Part shown: piece after piece, positions 15,199-23,865 of the stretch
Numbering within the stretch: position 1 is the first letter of the stretch
Layout: each line of letters opens with the position of its first letter
Assembly: GCF_041080625.1 (NCBI RefSeq)
Contig: NZ_CP163518.1
Location: 1,736,001 to 1,800,000, forward strand
Reading direction: 5' to 3'
Source: Streptomyces sp. CG1
Lineage (GTDB): Bacteria; Actinomycetota; Actinomycetes; Streptomycetales; Streptomycetaceae
Length of the DNA stretch: 64,000 nt
Notes under the pieces: generated by a model
The model's database searches: none
What the model was told of the DNA's origin: nothing
What the model saw: the letters and a program-made list of their open reading frames with translations, nothing else
Made by a program: the position numbers and the translations under genes

Positions 15199-16176
15199 GT
15201 GGAGTTACGCGCGGCACGGAGAGGATCTCCCGGGGCCGACAATGCTCCGGTGTCGCCGACCGAGGCCGAATTCCCGTATACCGACTATGACTTCACCCCC
15301 CACTGGTTCGCACACGAGGGTGTGCGGCAGCACTATCTCGACGAGGGGGCGGGTGCGCCGGTGCTGATGCTGCACGGCAACCCCAGCTGGAGTTACATGT
15401 GGCGGGACATGGTACGGGAGTTGCGCGCCGGCCACCGGTGCGTCGTCCCCGACCACATTGGCATGGGCCTGTCCGACCGCCCCGGCGAGTCCGTCCACCC
15501 CTACACCGCGTCCCGTCGTCTGGCGGATCTGGAGCGGCTGGTGGAGCATCTGGTGGCCGAACGCGGGGTGCCGGACCGGGGCTGGACCCTGATCGGGCAC
15601 GACTGGGGCGGTGTCATCGGCATGGCCTGGGCGCGCCGCCGGCCCGCATGGCTGTCCCGCATCGTCATGCTCAACTCCGCGGCCTTCCCGTTGCCGCCCG
15701 GTGCCCGGCTGCCCTGGTACCTCCGCCTGATCCGCGGCGGGGGCCGCCCGCCGGCCTGGTTCGTGCACCGCACCAACGCCTTCGTCCTGGCCGCCTCCCG
15801 CCTCGGGGTGACCTCACCGCTGCCCGCGCCCGTGCGCCGCGCCTATGCGGCCCCCTATCGCGGCAGGCAGCGGCGGCTGGCGGTGGTGCGGTTCATCCAG
15901 GACATCCCGCTGGCTCCCACCGACCCGGCGTGGCCGCTGATCGACGTGGGCCCGGTCGAGGCACCGGAGATGACGGCACTGCCCATGCTGGTGTGCTGGG
16001 GCGGCCGGGACCCGGTCTTCGGCCACCGCTTCCTCGCCGAGTGGATGCGCCGCTTCCCCGCCGCCGAGGTGCAACTGTTCCCACGCGCCGGGCACTTCGT
16101 CCAGGAGGACGCCCGCGACGAAGTCATCGCCTGTGTACGGGATTTCCTGGGCCGCCACCCGGAAAGGCAGAGGTGA
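15199..16176 (+). CDS. oleB: OleB-like alpha/beta hydrolase (haloalkane dehalogenase fold, beta-lactone decarboxylase)
   Basis: A 325-residue protein from GTG 15199 (GAGGG upstream); GTG 15250 is an alternative start that removes 17 residues. It has the dehalogenase-type signature: oxyanion block LMLHGNPSWSYMWR, PDHIGMGLSDRP, and the Asp nucleophile in LIGHDWGGVIGMAW (Asp135) rather than the Ser of most hydrolases. The acid is probably in WGGRDPVFG and the His in RAGHFVQED. In ole pathways OleB uses this Asp to open cis-beta-lactones to cis-olefins and CO2. It could alternatively be a true dehalogenase or epoxide hydrolase, but the coupled OleC and OleD argue for OleB. It heads the operon divergent from oleA. 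Confidence 0.78.
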   Translation: MELRAARRGSPGADNAPVSPTEAEFPYTDYDFTPHWFAHEGVRQHYLDEGAGAPVLMLHGNPSWSYMWRDMVRELRAGHRCVVPDHIGMGLSDRPGESVHPYTASRRLADLERLVEHLVAERGVPDRGWTLIGHDWGGVIGMAWARRRPAWLSRIVMLNSAAFPLPPGARLPWYLRLIRGGGRPPAWFVHRTNAFVLAASRLGVTSPLPAPVRRAYAAPYRGRQRRLAVVRFIQDIPLAPTDPAWPLIDVGPVEAPEMTALPMLVCWGGRDPVFGHRFLAEWMRRFPAAEVQLFPRAGHFVQEDARDEVIACVRDFLGRHPERQR

Positions 16177-16181
16177 GAGCC

Positions 16182-17864
16182 GTGTCGGACTTCGCAACCG
16201 CTGCGACCGGGACACAGGCCGGGCTGCTGGGCAGGCTGGCGTACTGGCAGCAGGCCCAGCCCGCCGCCGTCGCACTCGACACGTTCCACGGTCGGCACCG
16301 GGAACGGATCACCTACGCCGGCCTGTACGCCCGGTGCCTGCGCACCGCGGACGCGCTGGCGGCCGCGGGCATCGGCCCGGGCACGCGCTCGGTGGTGCTG
16401 ACCCGCCGTCCGCTGGACCTGCTCACCACGGTGTACGCGCTGACCGCGCTCGGCGCCTGCGCCGTACTGATCGACCCCGGCCTGCCCCGTGCGGCCCTGC
16501 ACCGGTGCCTGCGCGAGGCCGCCCCGCAGGCGTTCGTGGCGGAGCCGCTCGCCCAGGTGGCACGGGTTCTGCACGGCTGGGCACGACCGAGTGTGCACAC
16601 CGTGCTCTCCACCGGGCCGGGTCCCGGGCCCTGGCCGGCGATCGGTGCACTCGCCCGCACGGCGCCACGCGCCGCACTCGACGCCACCGGCGACAGCACG
16701 GCACTGATCGCCTACACCTCCGGCTCCACGGGCACACCGAAGGGCGCGGTCTACACGAACGAACAGCTGGTGCGCCAATGCGGCGTCACGTCAGGCGTGC
16801 TCGGAGCACAGCCGGGAACCGTGGCGGTCGTCGGCTTCCTGCCGTTCGCCCTGGGCGGTCCGGCGCTCGGCGTCACCGTCGTCGTTCCGCGGATGGACTT
16901 CCGCAGGCCGGGCCGGGCCCGTCGTGCTGACCTGCTGCGCGCGGCTGCGCAGTCGCGTGCGGCCTGCATGCTCGGCTCCCCGGCACTCATGACGGTTCTC
17001 GCCGGGGACGGCCGCCGGGAACCGGCCCTCGCCACCGTGCGGTCGGTCGCCACCTTCGGGGCCCCACTGGAGTACGGCCTGCTGGACCGCCTCACCGCCA
17101 CCCTGCCGGACCAGGCCGTGATCCGGAGCGTGTACGGCGCCACCGAGAGCCTTCCGGTGAGCGCCATCGACGGCCCGGACCTGCGTTCCTCGCGCGCCGC
17201 GTCCGTACGAGGCGGTGGGCGGTGCGTGGGCCGGGTGGTGCCCGCCATGTCGGTGCGCGTCATCCCGGCCGACGCAGGACCGATCGCCCACTGGTCCGAG
17301 GTCGAGCCGCTCCCCGCACACGCCGTCGGCGAGATCACGGTGCGCGGCCCGCTGGTCAGCCGTGGCTACTACGGCCGCCCGCAGGCCGACGCCGAGGCGA
17401 AGATCCCCGACGGGGGGTATGTCTGGCACCGCACCGGCGACCTGGGGCGCACGGACGACGAGGGCAACCTCTGGTACTGCGGACGCAAGGCCCACGCCGT
17501 TCCCGGTCCCGACGGCCCCCTGTACACCGAGTGCGTCGAGCCGGCGTGCAACGCGGTCGACGGCGTCCGGCGAACCGCGCTGGTCGACGCGGGCAGCGAG
17601 CAACAGGCCGTGCCCGCGCTGTGCGTGGAGACCGACGGGCCGCGGCGCGGCGCCGAGCGCGGCCGGATCGTCGCGGACCTGCGTCGCGCCCTCGCCGCGC
17701 TGGAAGGTGGCGCTCAGGTCCGGGCGGTCCTCTTCCACCCCGGATTTCCGGTCGACATCCGGCACAACTCGAAGATCGAGAGAGGCGTGCTCGGCCGGTG
17801 GGCGCGGTGTCGTCTGGCGGCGAACGGCGCTGCCGCGAAGGCGGCGGAGGAGGACCGCGGATGA
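16182..17864 (+). CDS. oleC: OleC-like AMP-ligase family beta-lactone synthetase
   Basis: About 560 residues. GTG 16182 has AGAGG 8 nt upstream; GTG 16173, overlapping the oleB stop, is the alternative. The adenylate-forming motifs are LIAYTSGSTGTPKGAVYTNE (P-loop), RSVYGATESLPVS and HRTGDLGRTDDEGNLWYCGR, with C-terminal VDIRHNSKIERGVLGRWA carrying the A10-type lysine. The highly shortened motif neighbourhood and the OleB/OleD partners fit OleC, which converts 2-alkyl-3-hydroxy acids to beta-lactones with ATP, rather than a CoA ligase. Gene order oleB-oleC-oleD with overlaps indicates one transcript. Confidence 0.8.
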   Translation: MSDFATAATGTQAGLLGRLAYWQQAQPAAVALDTFHGRHRERITYAGLYARCLRTADALAAAGIGPGTRSVVLTRRPLDLLTTVYALTALGACAVLIDPGLPRAALHRCLREAAPQAFVAEPLAQVARVLHGWARPSVHTVLSTGPGPGPWPAIGALARTAPRAALDATGDSTALIAYTSGSTGTPKGAVYTNEQLVRQCGVTSGVLGAQPGTVAVVGFLPFALGGPALGVTVVVPRMDFRRPGRARRADLLRAAAQSRAACMLGSPALMTVLAGDGRREPALATVRSVATFGAPLEYGLLDRLTATLPDQAVIRSVYGATESLPVSAIDGPDLRSSRAASVRGGGRCVGRVVPAMSVRVIPADAGPIAHWSEVEPLPAHAVGEITVRGPLVSRGYYGRPQADAEAKIPDGGYVWHRTGDLGRTDDEGNLWYCGRKAHAVPGPDGPLYTECVEPACNAVDGVRRTALVDAGSEQQAVPALCVETDGPRRGAERGRIVADLRRALAALEGGAQVRAVLFHPGFPVDIRHNSKIERGVLGRWARCRLAANGAAAKAAEEDRG

Positions 17865-18838
17865 AGATCCTGGTCACGGGCGGCAGCGGATTCCTCGGCG
17901 CCGAGATCTGCCGGCGCCTCGCGGCGCGCGGGCACCAGGTGCGTTCCCTGCAACGCGGCCACCGGGCACCGCCCCCGAGCGGGACCGAGGCCCTGTGGGG
18001 GGACATCCGTGACACCGCAGCGGTCGCGGACGCCGTACGCGGGTGTGACGCCGTCGTCCACACGGCCGCGCTGGCCGACGTCTGGGGGCCGCGACACGCC
18101 TTCGCCTCCGTCAACATCGCGGGGACGGCGGCCGTCCTCGACGCCTGCCGGCGCCATGGTGTGTCCCGGCTGGTCCACTGCTCCAGCGCCAGCGTGGTCT
18201 TCGCCGGTGGTGACCTCGAAGGCGTCGACGAGTCCACCCCGTACCCCCGGCGGTACCTCGCGCCCTACCCGTGGTCCAAGGCCTGTGCCGAGCAGTTGGT
18301 CCTGGCCGCCAACGGCTCCCGGCTGGCCACCGTGTCCCTGCGCCCCCATCTGGTCTGGGGCGACGGGGACCCGCATCTGCTGCCCGGGCTGCGCGCCGCG
18401 GTCCGGCGCGGGAGACTCCTGCTGCCCGGAACGGGCTCCAACCGCGTGGACACCGTCCACGTGGGCGACGCCGCCGAGGCCCATGTGCTGGCCGTGGAGA
18501 GACTGACCGCCAACTCCCCCCTGGCGGGAGCCAGTTACTTCGTCACCCAGGGCCGGCCCTGCACCCTCGCCGCCACCGTCCGGGGCCTGCTCGCGTACGG
18601 CGGCGGCAGCGTGGAGGTGCGCGGCGTCCCCGCTTCCGCCGCGCTTGCCGTCGCCGCGCTCCTCGAAGCCGCGGGGAAGGCGACACGGAGGCGACGGCGT
18701 CCCCTGCTGACGCGCTTCCTGGTGGCCGAACTGACCCGTGCCCATTGGTTCGACATCACCGCGGCACGCCGCGACCTCGGCTACACCCCCACCGACCACT
18801 CATGGCCGAGTGCGTCAGGGAGCGCCTTCCACAGGTAG
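17861..18838 (+). CDS. oleD: OleD-like NAD-dependent epimerase/dehydrogenase
   Basis: A 325-residue extended SDR from ATG 17861, overlapping oleC by 4 bp (ATGA) with GGAGGAGG upstream. It starts MKILVTGGSGFLGAEICRRL (Rossmann TGGxGFLG), has VVHTAALADVWGP, a catalytic Y-x-x-x-K in LAPYPWSKACAEQ and RVDTVHVGDAAEAHVLA. This is the 3-beta-HSD-like branch to which OleD belongs. In the pathway it reduces the OleA product (2-alkyl-3-oxo acid) to the 3-hydroxy acid before OleC acts. The last 58 bp overlap the convergent transglutaminase gene, so the C-terminal tail after about residue 305 may be atypical. Confidence 0.8.
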   Translation: MKILVTGGSGFLGAEICRRLAARGHQVRSLQRGHRAPPPSGTEALWGDIRDTAAVADAVRGCDAVVHTAALADVWGPRHAFASVNIAGTAAVLDACRRHGVSRLVHCSSASVVFAGGDLEGVDESTPYPRRYLAPYPWSKACAEQLVLAANGSRLATVSLRPHLVWGDGDPHLLPGLRAAVRRGRLLLPGTGSNRVDTVHVGDAAEAHVLAVERLTANSPLAGASYFVTQGRPCTLAATVRGLLAYGGGSVEVRGVPASAALAVAALLEAAGKATRRRRRPLLTRFLVAELTRAHWFDITAARRDLGYTPTDHSWPSASGSAFHR

Positions 18839-19398
18839 AGCCGGTCCGGGGCCGCCTTCAGGACATCGAGGACGGCCGGGTGCGGCGCGGCGTACAGCAC
18901 CGGATAGTCCACTTCGCCGGCCGCGGGGTCGGGGATCCAGGCGAGGCGCTCGCCGTCGAGGGAGAACCGGGCGTCCACGCCGGGCTTGTTCCCGCGCGGG
19001 TCCTGTCGGTGCCAGGCGCCGTGGAAGCGTACGGCGACCAGACCGTGCACAGCATGGCCGCTGCCGTCGTCGTGCGCCAGCCGTTGGTAGCACAGGGCCG
19101 TGGGGATGTCCTCGGCGCGGAGCAGCGCGGCCAGCGCGTGGGCCTTGGCGTAGCAGATGCCGGTGCTCAGGGCCAGCACGTCGGAGGCGCGCCAGGTGAC
19201 GCGCGGGTCGCCGGAGTCCTGGGAGTGCGGGATGGTGTCCCGTACGAAGTCGAAGGCGGCGCGCGCATAGGCATACGAGTCGGCCGCCCCTGCGACCAGC
19301 CGCGCGGCCGTCTCACGGACCACGGGATGGTGATGGTCGATGGCCTCGTCCGCGGCCAAGTACGCGGAAAGATCGGCGGTGTTCTGGATCAGCTCCAT
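18781..19398 (-). CDS. Transglutaminase-like cysteine protease family protein
   Basis: A 205-residue protein from ATG 19398. The papain-like transglutaminase core is present: catalytic Cys in LSTGICYAKAHALAALLRA, His in GSGHAVHGLVAVRF and Asp in HRQDPRGNKPG. The N-terminal AYARAAFDFVRDTIPHSQDS is the usual lead-in. Homologues are small cytoplasmic proteins of unknown substrate (protease or acyltransferase). A promoter with TTGACT and TATGCT sits so close to the ATG that the transcript is probably leaderless. Its 3' end overlaps oleD by 58 bp, so the two convergent genes cannot be transcribed fully without running into each other. Confidence 0.82.
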   Translation of the reverse strand: MELIQNTADLSAYLAADEAIDHHHPVVRETAARLVAGAADSYAYARAAFDFVRDTIPHSQDSGDPRVTWRASDVLALSTGICYAKAHALAALLRAEDIPTALCYQRLAHDDGSGHAVHGLVAVRFHGAWHRQDPRGNKPGVDARFSLDGERLAWIPDPAAGEVDYPVLYAAPHPAVLDVLKAAPDRLYLWKALPDALGHEWSVGV

Positions 19399-19406
19399 AC
19401 CCGCAG

Positions 19407-19436
19407 AGCATAGGAATGCGATCAACCGCCAGTCAA
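19407..19436 (-). promoter_or_regulatory. Sigma-70-type promoter of the transglutaminase gene
   Basis: Reading the minus strand, TTGACT (19436-19431) and TATGCT (19412-19407) are separated by 18 bp, close to the vegetative (HrdB) consensus. The -10 ends only 8 nt before the ATG at 19398, which predicts a leaderless or near-leaderless transcript; no Shine-Dalgarno sequence is present. Confidence 0.7.
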
Positions 19437-19476
19437 TGACTTTTCGAGCGACCGCATACCTATGCACTACTGGGGC

Positions 19477-20565
19477 TTAGCGCGCCATCTCCTCCTTGAG
19501 CGCGGCCACGAAGGTGTCGACGTCCTCCTCCGTGGTGTCGAAGGAACACATCCAGCGCACCACTCCGGCCGCCTCGTCCCAGAAGTAGAAGCGGAAGCGC
19601 TGCTGCAGGCGCTCGCTCACGTCGTGCGGAAGCCTGGCGAACACACCGTTGGCCTGCACCGGGTAGAGGATCTCCACGCCGTGCACCGCGCGCACGCCCT
19701 CGGCGAGCCGCTGGGCCATCTCGTTGGCGTGCCGGGCGTTGCGCAGCCACAGGTCCTTCGCCAGCAGCGCCTCCAACTGCACCGACACGAAGCGCATCTT
19801 GGAGGCCAGCTGCATGGACATCTTGCGCAGGTGCTTCATCTGCCGCACCGCGTCCTGGTTGATGACGACGACGGCCTCACCGAAGACGGCGCCGTTCTTC
19901 GTGCCGCCCAGCGAGAGGATGTCGACACCGACCGCATTGGTGAACGTCCGCATCGGCACGTTCAGCGAGGCGGCCGCGTTGGCTATCCGGGACCCGTCCA
20001 GGTGCACCTTCATGCCGCGGGCGTGAGCGTGCTCGCAGATCGCGCGGATCTCCTCGGGCGTGTAGAGCGTGCCCAGCTCCGTGCTCTGGGTGATCGAGAC
20101 GACCTGCGGCATCGCCCGGTGCTCGTCCTCCCAGCCCCAGGCCTGGCGGTCGATCAGCTCGGGGGTGAGCTTGCCGTCGGGCGTGGGCACGGTGAGCAGC
20201 TTCAGGCCGCCCATACGCTCGGGCGCGCCTCCCTCGTCGACGTTGATGTGCGCGCTCTCGGCGCAGATCACCGCGCCCCAGCGGTCGGTGACCGCCTGGA
20301 GCGCGACGACATTCGCGCCGGTGCCGTTGAAGACCGGGAAGGCCTCCGCGGTGGCCCCGAAATGGCCGCGGATGATCCGCTGGAGGTTCCCGGTGTACTC
20401 GTCCTCGCCGTAGGCCACCTGATGGCCGCCGTTGGCCAGGGCCAGGGCGGCCAGCACCTCGGGGTGGGCCCCGGCGTAGTTGTCACTTGCGAAACCGCGG
20501 ACCTGCGGGTCGTGGTGGCGACGCGCGTCGGTCTTGGGAGGGTTCACGGCTTCTCGGTCAGCCAC
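19477..20565 (-). CDS. ltaE: Low-specificity L-threonine aldolase family (PLP enzyme)
   Basis: A 362-residue protein. It begins with the family pattern (RGFASDNYAGAHPEVLAAL), has YGEDEYTGNLQRIIRGHFG, VFNGTGANVVALQAV, the PLP-contacting MKVHLDGSRIANAA and the Schiff-base lysine in DILSLGGTKNGAVFGE. It should cleave L-threonine or allo-threonine to glycine and acetaldehyde, or a related beta-hydroxy amino acid. It overlaps the SDR stop by 22 bp and lies last in the DUF6421-SDR-aldolase operon. In that context the substrate may be more specific than threonine. Confidence 0.88.
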   Translation of the reverse strand: MADREAVNPPKTDARRHHDPQVRGFASDNYAGAHPEVLAALALANGGHQVAYGEDEYTGNLQRIIRGHFGATAEAFPVFNGTGANVVALQAVTDRWGAVICAESAHINVDEGGAPERMGGLKLLTVPTPDGKLTPELIDRQAWGWEDEHRAMPQVVSITQSTELGTLYTPEEIRAICEHAHARGMKVHLDGSRIANAAASLNVPMRTFTNAVGVDILSLGGTKNGAVFGEAVVVINQDAVRQMKHLRKMSMQLASKMRFVSVQLEALLAKDLWLRNARHANEMAQRLAEGVRAVHGVEILYPVQANGVFARLPHDVSERLQQRFRFYFWDEAAGVVRWMCSFDTTEEDVDTFVAALKEEMAR

Positions 20566-21293
20566 AGGCGGTTTCCGTTCACTTCGGCGGCGGGCTTGCT
20601 CCAGACGCCCTCGATGGCCTCGGCGAGGTCCTTGACGTCCGTGAAGCCCGCGAACTTCGCGTTGGGGCGTTCGGCGCGCATGGCGTCGTGCACCAGTGCC
20701 TTCACCACCAGGATGGCAGCCGCCGAGCGCGGCCCCTCCTCGCCCCCGGCCTTGCGGAAGCCGTCCGCCATCGCGAGCGTCCAGGCCTCGGCAGCGGCCT
20801 TGGCCGCCGAGTACGCAGCGTTGCCCGCGGTGGGCTTCGAGGCACCGGCCGCGCTGATCAGCAGGTAGCGGCCGCGGTCGCTGCGCTGCAGGCCGTCGAA
20901 GAAGGCCAGGGAGGTGTGCTGGACGGTGCGGATCAGCAGCTTCTCCAGCAGGTCCCAGTCGGCGAGGTCCGTCGCGGCGAAATTCGCGCTGCCACGCCAG
21001 CCGCCGACCAGATGGACCAGGCCGTCGATCCGGCCGTGGTCCTTCTCGATGCGGTCCGCCCAGTCGCGGGTGGACTGCAGGTCGAGCAGATCGACGGTCT
21101 CCCCGGTGACCGTGGCACCGCCGCGCGCGTAGCGGGCAGCGTCCACGGCCTCCGCCAGGCGCTCGGGGTTGTTGTCGGCACCGACGACGACCGCCCCGGC
21201 CTCGGCGAGCCGCACCAGCGCGGCGTGTCCGGCGGGACCGCCCGCGCCGGCCACCGCGATCACCGCACCACTGAGAGACCCGTTGTTCCCCAC
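20544..21293 (-). CDS. Short-chain dehydrogenase/reductase
   Basis: A 249-residue protein from GTG 21293 with AGGGGAAG upstream. The N-terminal SGAVIAVAGAGGPAGHAALV carries the SDR nucleotide-binding glycines in the non-canonical form GAGGPAG. GLVHLVGGWRGS replaces the usual NNAG. The catalytic Ser is in LISAAGASKPTAG and the YxxxK in NAAYSAAKAAAEAW. It is an NAD(P)-dependent oxidoreductase of unknown substrate. It sits between DUF6421 (38 bp upstream) and the threonine aldolase (22-bp overlap), and the three genes appear to form one operon. Confidence 0.85.
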   Translation of the reverse strand: MGNNGSLSGAVIAVAGAGGPAGHAALVRLAEAGAVVVGADNNPERLAEAVDAARYARGGATVTGETVDLLDLQSTRDWADRIEKDHGRIDGLVHLVGGWRGSANFAATDLADWDLLEKLLIRTVQHTSLAFFDGLQRSDRGRYLLISAAGASKPTAGNAAYSAAKAAAEAWTLAMADGFRKAGGEEGPRSAAAILVVKALVHDAMRAERPNAKFAGFTDVKDLAEAIEGVWSKPAAEVNGNRLWLTEKP

Positions 21294-21331
21294 GTTCTTC
21301 CCCTCTTGACAGGTGTTCTGGACGCGGTCGC

Positions 21332-22729
21332 TCACGCGGCGACCGGCTCGGCGCTGTCCGCCGTGATGCCCTTGGTGGAGGCGATCACATTCTTCAGCTT
21401 CTTGGACAGGGCCTCGTAGAACATGCTCAGCGGAAACTCGTCCGGAAGCACGTCGTCCACGAGCTTGCGCGGCGGCTGGGTCAGGTCGAGGGCGTCCGGG
21501 CCCTTGGCCCACCGGGAACCGGGGTGCGGGGCGAGGTAGGTCGCGACCAGCTCGTAGCCGGCGAACCAGTGCACCAGCTTCGGGCGGTCGATGCCGTCCT
21601 TGTAGAGCTTCTCGATCTCGGCGCACAGCTGGTTGGTGACCTGCGGGGCGCGCTCCCAGTCGATGGCCAGCTTGTTGTCGGTCCAGCGGACCACGTCGTG
21701 CCGGTGCAGGTAGGCGAAGAGCAGCTGGCCGCCGAGGCCGTCGTAGTTGCGGACGCGGTCGCCGGTGACCGGGAAGCGGAACATCCGGTCGAAGAGCACC
21801 GCGTACTGCACGTCACGAGCCTGCGGAACGCCGTCCGCCTGCAGCTTCACGGCTTCCTTGAAGGCGGTGAGGTCGCAGCGCAGCTCCTCCAGGCCGTACA
21901 TCCAGAACGGCTGGCGCTGCTTGATCATGAACGGGTCGAACGGCAGGTCACCGTGGCTGTGGGTGCGGTCGTGGACCATGTCCCACAGCACGAAGGCCTC
22001 TTCGCAGCGCTTCTGGTCGTGGACCATCGCGGCGATGTCCTCGGGCAGCTCCAGGCCCAGGATGTCGACGGCGGCGTCGGTCACCCGGCGGAAGCGGGCG
22101 GCCTCGCGGTCACAGAAGATGCCACCCCAGGAAAAACGTTCCGGCGCTTCGCGTACGGCGATCGTCTCCGGGAACAGGACCGCGGAGTTGGTGTCGTAGC
22201 CAGAGGTGAAGTCCTCGAAGGTGATGCCGCAGAACAGCGGGTTGTCGTAGCGGGTGCGCTCCAGCTCGGCCAGCCACTGGGGCCAGACCATGCACAGCAC
22301 GACCGCCTCCAGGTTGCGGTCCGGATTGCCGTTCTGCGTGTACATCGGGAAGACGACCAGGTGCTGCAGGCCGTCCGCGCGCTGTGCGGCGGGCTGGAAG
22401 GCCAGCAGGGAGTCCAGGAAGTCCGGCACCTGGAAGCCGGCCTCGGCCCAGCCGTGCAGATCCTTCACCAGGGCCCGGTGATAGGCCTCGTCGTGCGGGA
22501 GCAGCCGGGAGAGCTGCTCGACCGCGTCGACGACCCGCCGTACGGCGGCCTCGACGTCCGCCTTCGCCGGGGCGCCCTCGGCCTCGAAGTCGATCGATCC
22601 GTCCTTCGACTGCCATGGCCGGATCTGCTCCACGGCATCCTTGAGCACGGCCCAGGCCGGGTGCTCGATCACCCTGGTCGAAGAAGGAATGTGTTCCCCC
22701 GTAGCAGCCTGCACAAGAATTTCCGTCAT
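21332..22729 (-). CDS. DUF6421 family protein
   Basis: A 465-residue soluble protein from ATG 22729 with GGAGGA upstream. There are no membrane helices or signal peptide. Histidine/acidic-rich segments such as VLWDMVHDRTHSHGDLPFDP and KLVHWFAGYELVATYLAPHP, and a Tyr/Trp-rich core, are conserved in the streptomycete family I recognise as DUF6421, which regularly accompanies an SDR and a threonine aldolase. The H-D-R-T-H-S-H-G-D cluster could bind a metal; that is speculation. It leads the operon. A 10-bp palindrome GTATGCATAC 39 bp upstream may regulate it. Confidence 0.8.
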   Translation of the reverse strand: MTEILVQAATGEHIPSSTRVIEHPAWAVLKDAVEQIRPWQSKDGSIDFEAEGAPAKADVEAAVRRVVDAVEQLSRLLPHDEAYHRALVKDLHGWAEAGFQVPDFLDSLLAFQPAAQRADGLQHLVVFPMYTQNGNPDRNLEAVVLCMVWPQWLAELERTRYDNPLFCGITFEDFTSGYDTNSAVLFPETIAVREAPERFSWGGIFCDREAARFRRVTDAAVDILGLELPEDIAAMVHDQKRCEEAFVLWDMVHDRTHSHGDLPFDPFMIKQRQPFWMYGLEELRCDLTAFKEAVKLQADGVPQARDVQYAVLFDRMFRFPVTGDRVRNYDGLGGQLLFAYLHRHDVVRWTDNKLAIDWERAPQVTNQLCAEIEKLYKDGIDRPKLVHWFAGYELVATYLAPHPGSRWAKGPDALDLTQPPRKLVDDVLPDEFPLSMFYEALSKKLKNVIASTKGITADSAEPVAA

Positions 22730-23164
22730 GTCCCATCCTCCACGGGAGAACCTCGCGTATGGACACCGTATGCATACCCGGTTTCCGCCATCAAGAGGCC
22801 TGGCGACAAATTTTTCGGTCCAGCTCCTTGGTCACCGCTGTTTTTTCTGCCGTACACCGTGACGACGCTCACTTTCACCGTCGATGACCGGCTCTGGCGT
22901 GGTGCTTCGCAACACGGTCACACGCTCTTCGCAGGGCAGTCACGCGTCTGCCGCGGAACGGTCAAGGGAGCGGGGACTCGCCCACGACAGGGTGACGCGG
23001 GGGCGGATACCGGCCAGCTGAGACACGGCCACGCCCCGGATGCCTCATGCACGTGCGGGTTCATCGCGGGTCACGCCCACTAGGCTGCGACTCTGCCCGC
23101 GTGGACGACGGCGTCCGCCCGTCCCGCGCGTGCCGAGCCGCCGTCGACGGAAGCGAGTCGAACC
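22730..23164. other. Divergent promoter region with a 10-bp palindrome
   Basis: This is a 435-bp gene-free spacer between DUF6421 (minus) and the phosphodiesterase (plus). GTATGCATAC at 22768-22777 is a perfect palindrome, and CGTATG occurs again at 22755-22760, so a regulator site for the DUF6421 operon is plausible. The rest holds no gene or hairpin I can support. Confidence 0.4.
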
Positions 23165-23848
23165 TTGAACTTTCTTACCATCGGTCACCGCGGGGTCATG
23201 GGTGTCGAGCCCGAGAACACCCTTCGTTCCTTCGTCGCCGCGCAGGAAGCCGGCCTCGACGTCATCGAACTCGATCTGCATCTGAGCAAGGACGGCGCCC
23301 TGGTCGTCATGCACGACGCCGAGGTGGACCGTACGACCGACGGCACCGGGCCGATCGCCGACAAGACCCTCGCCGAGCTGCGGGCTCTGGACGCGGGCCG
23401 CGGGGAGCGGGTGCCGGTGTTCGAGGAGGCGCTGGACGCGGTCCGCACACCGGTGCAGGCCGAGATCAAGGATGTCGCGGCGGCCCGGGCGCTGGCGTCC
23501 GTGATGCACGAGCGCGACCTGGTCGGACGCGTGGAGGTGTCCTCGTTCCACGACGAGGCGATCGCCGAGATCGCCCGGCTGGTGCCGGGCGTGCGCACGG
23601 CGCTGATCGCGAGCCGGTACGACAAGGACGTGGTGGACCGCGCGGTCGCCGTGGGCGCGGCGACCGTCTGCCTCAACATCCGCCGGCTCACCCTGGAGGT
23701 CGTCGAGCACGCGCGCGCGTCCCGGCTGCGGATCATCGGCTGGGTCGTCAACACGCAGGATCATCTGCGGCTGGTCCGCGCGCTGGAACTGGACGGCGCG
23801 ACGACCGACTTCCCGGAGATCAAGCGCACGGCACGCTTCACCGCGTAG
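23165..23848 (+). CDS. Glycerophosphodiester phosphodiesterase family protein
   Basis: A 227-residue protein from TTG 23165 with GGAAGCGAG upstream. The GDPD fold is clear: FLTIGHRGVMGVEPENTLRS (catalytic His-Arg and Glu-Asn), VIELDLHLSKDGALVVMHDA (metal Glu/Asp and second His), VQAEIKD and RIIGWVVNTQDHLRLV. All catalytic residues are present. No signal peptide is visible, so it is probably cytoplasmic. It would hydrolyse glycerophosphodiesters to sn-glycerol-3-phosphate and an alcohol. Confidence 0.9.
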   Translation: MNFLTIGHRGVMGVEPENTLRSFVAAQEAGLDVIELDLHLSKDGALVVMHDAEVDRTTDGTGPIADKTLAELRALDAGRGERVPVFEEALDAVRTPVQAEIKDVAAARALASVMHERDLVGRVEVSSFHDEAIAEIARLVPGVRTALIASRYDKDVVDRAVAVGAATVCLNIRRLTLEVVEHARASRLRIIGWVVNTQDHLRLVRALELDGATTDFPEIKRTARFTA

Positions 23849-23865
23849 GGACCCGGCGGAAGCGC

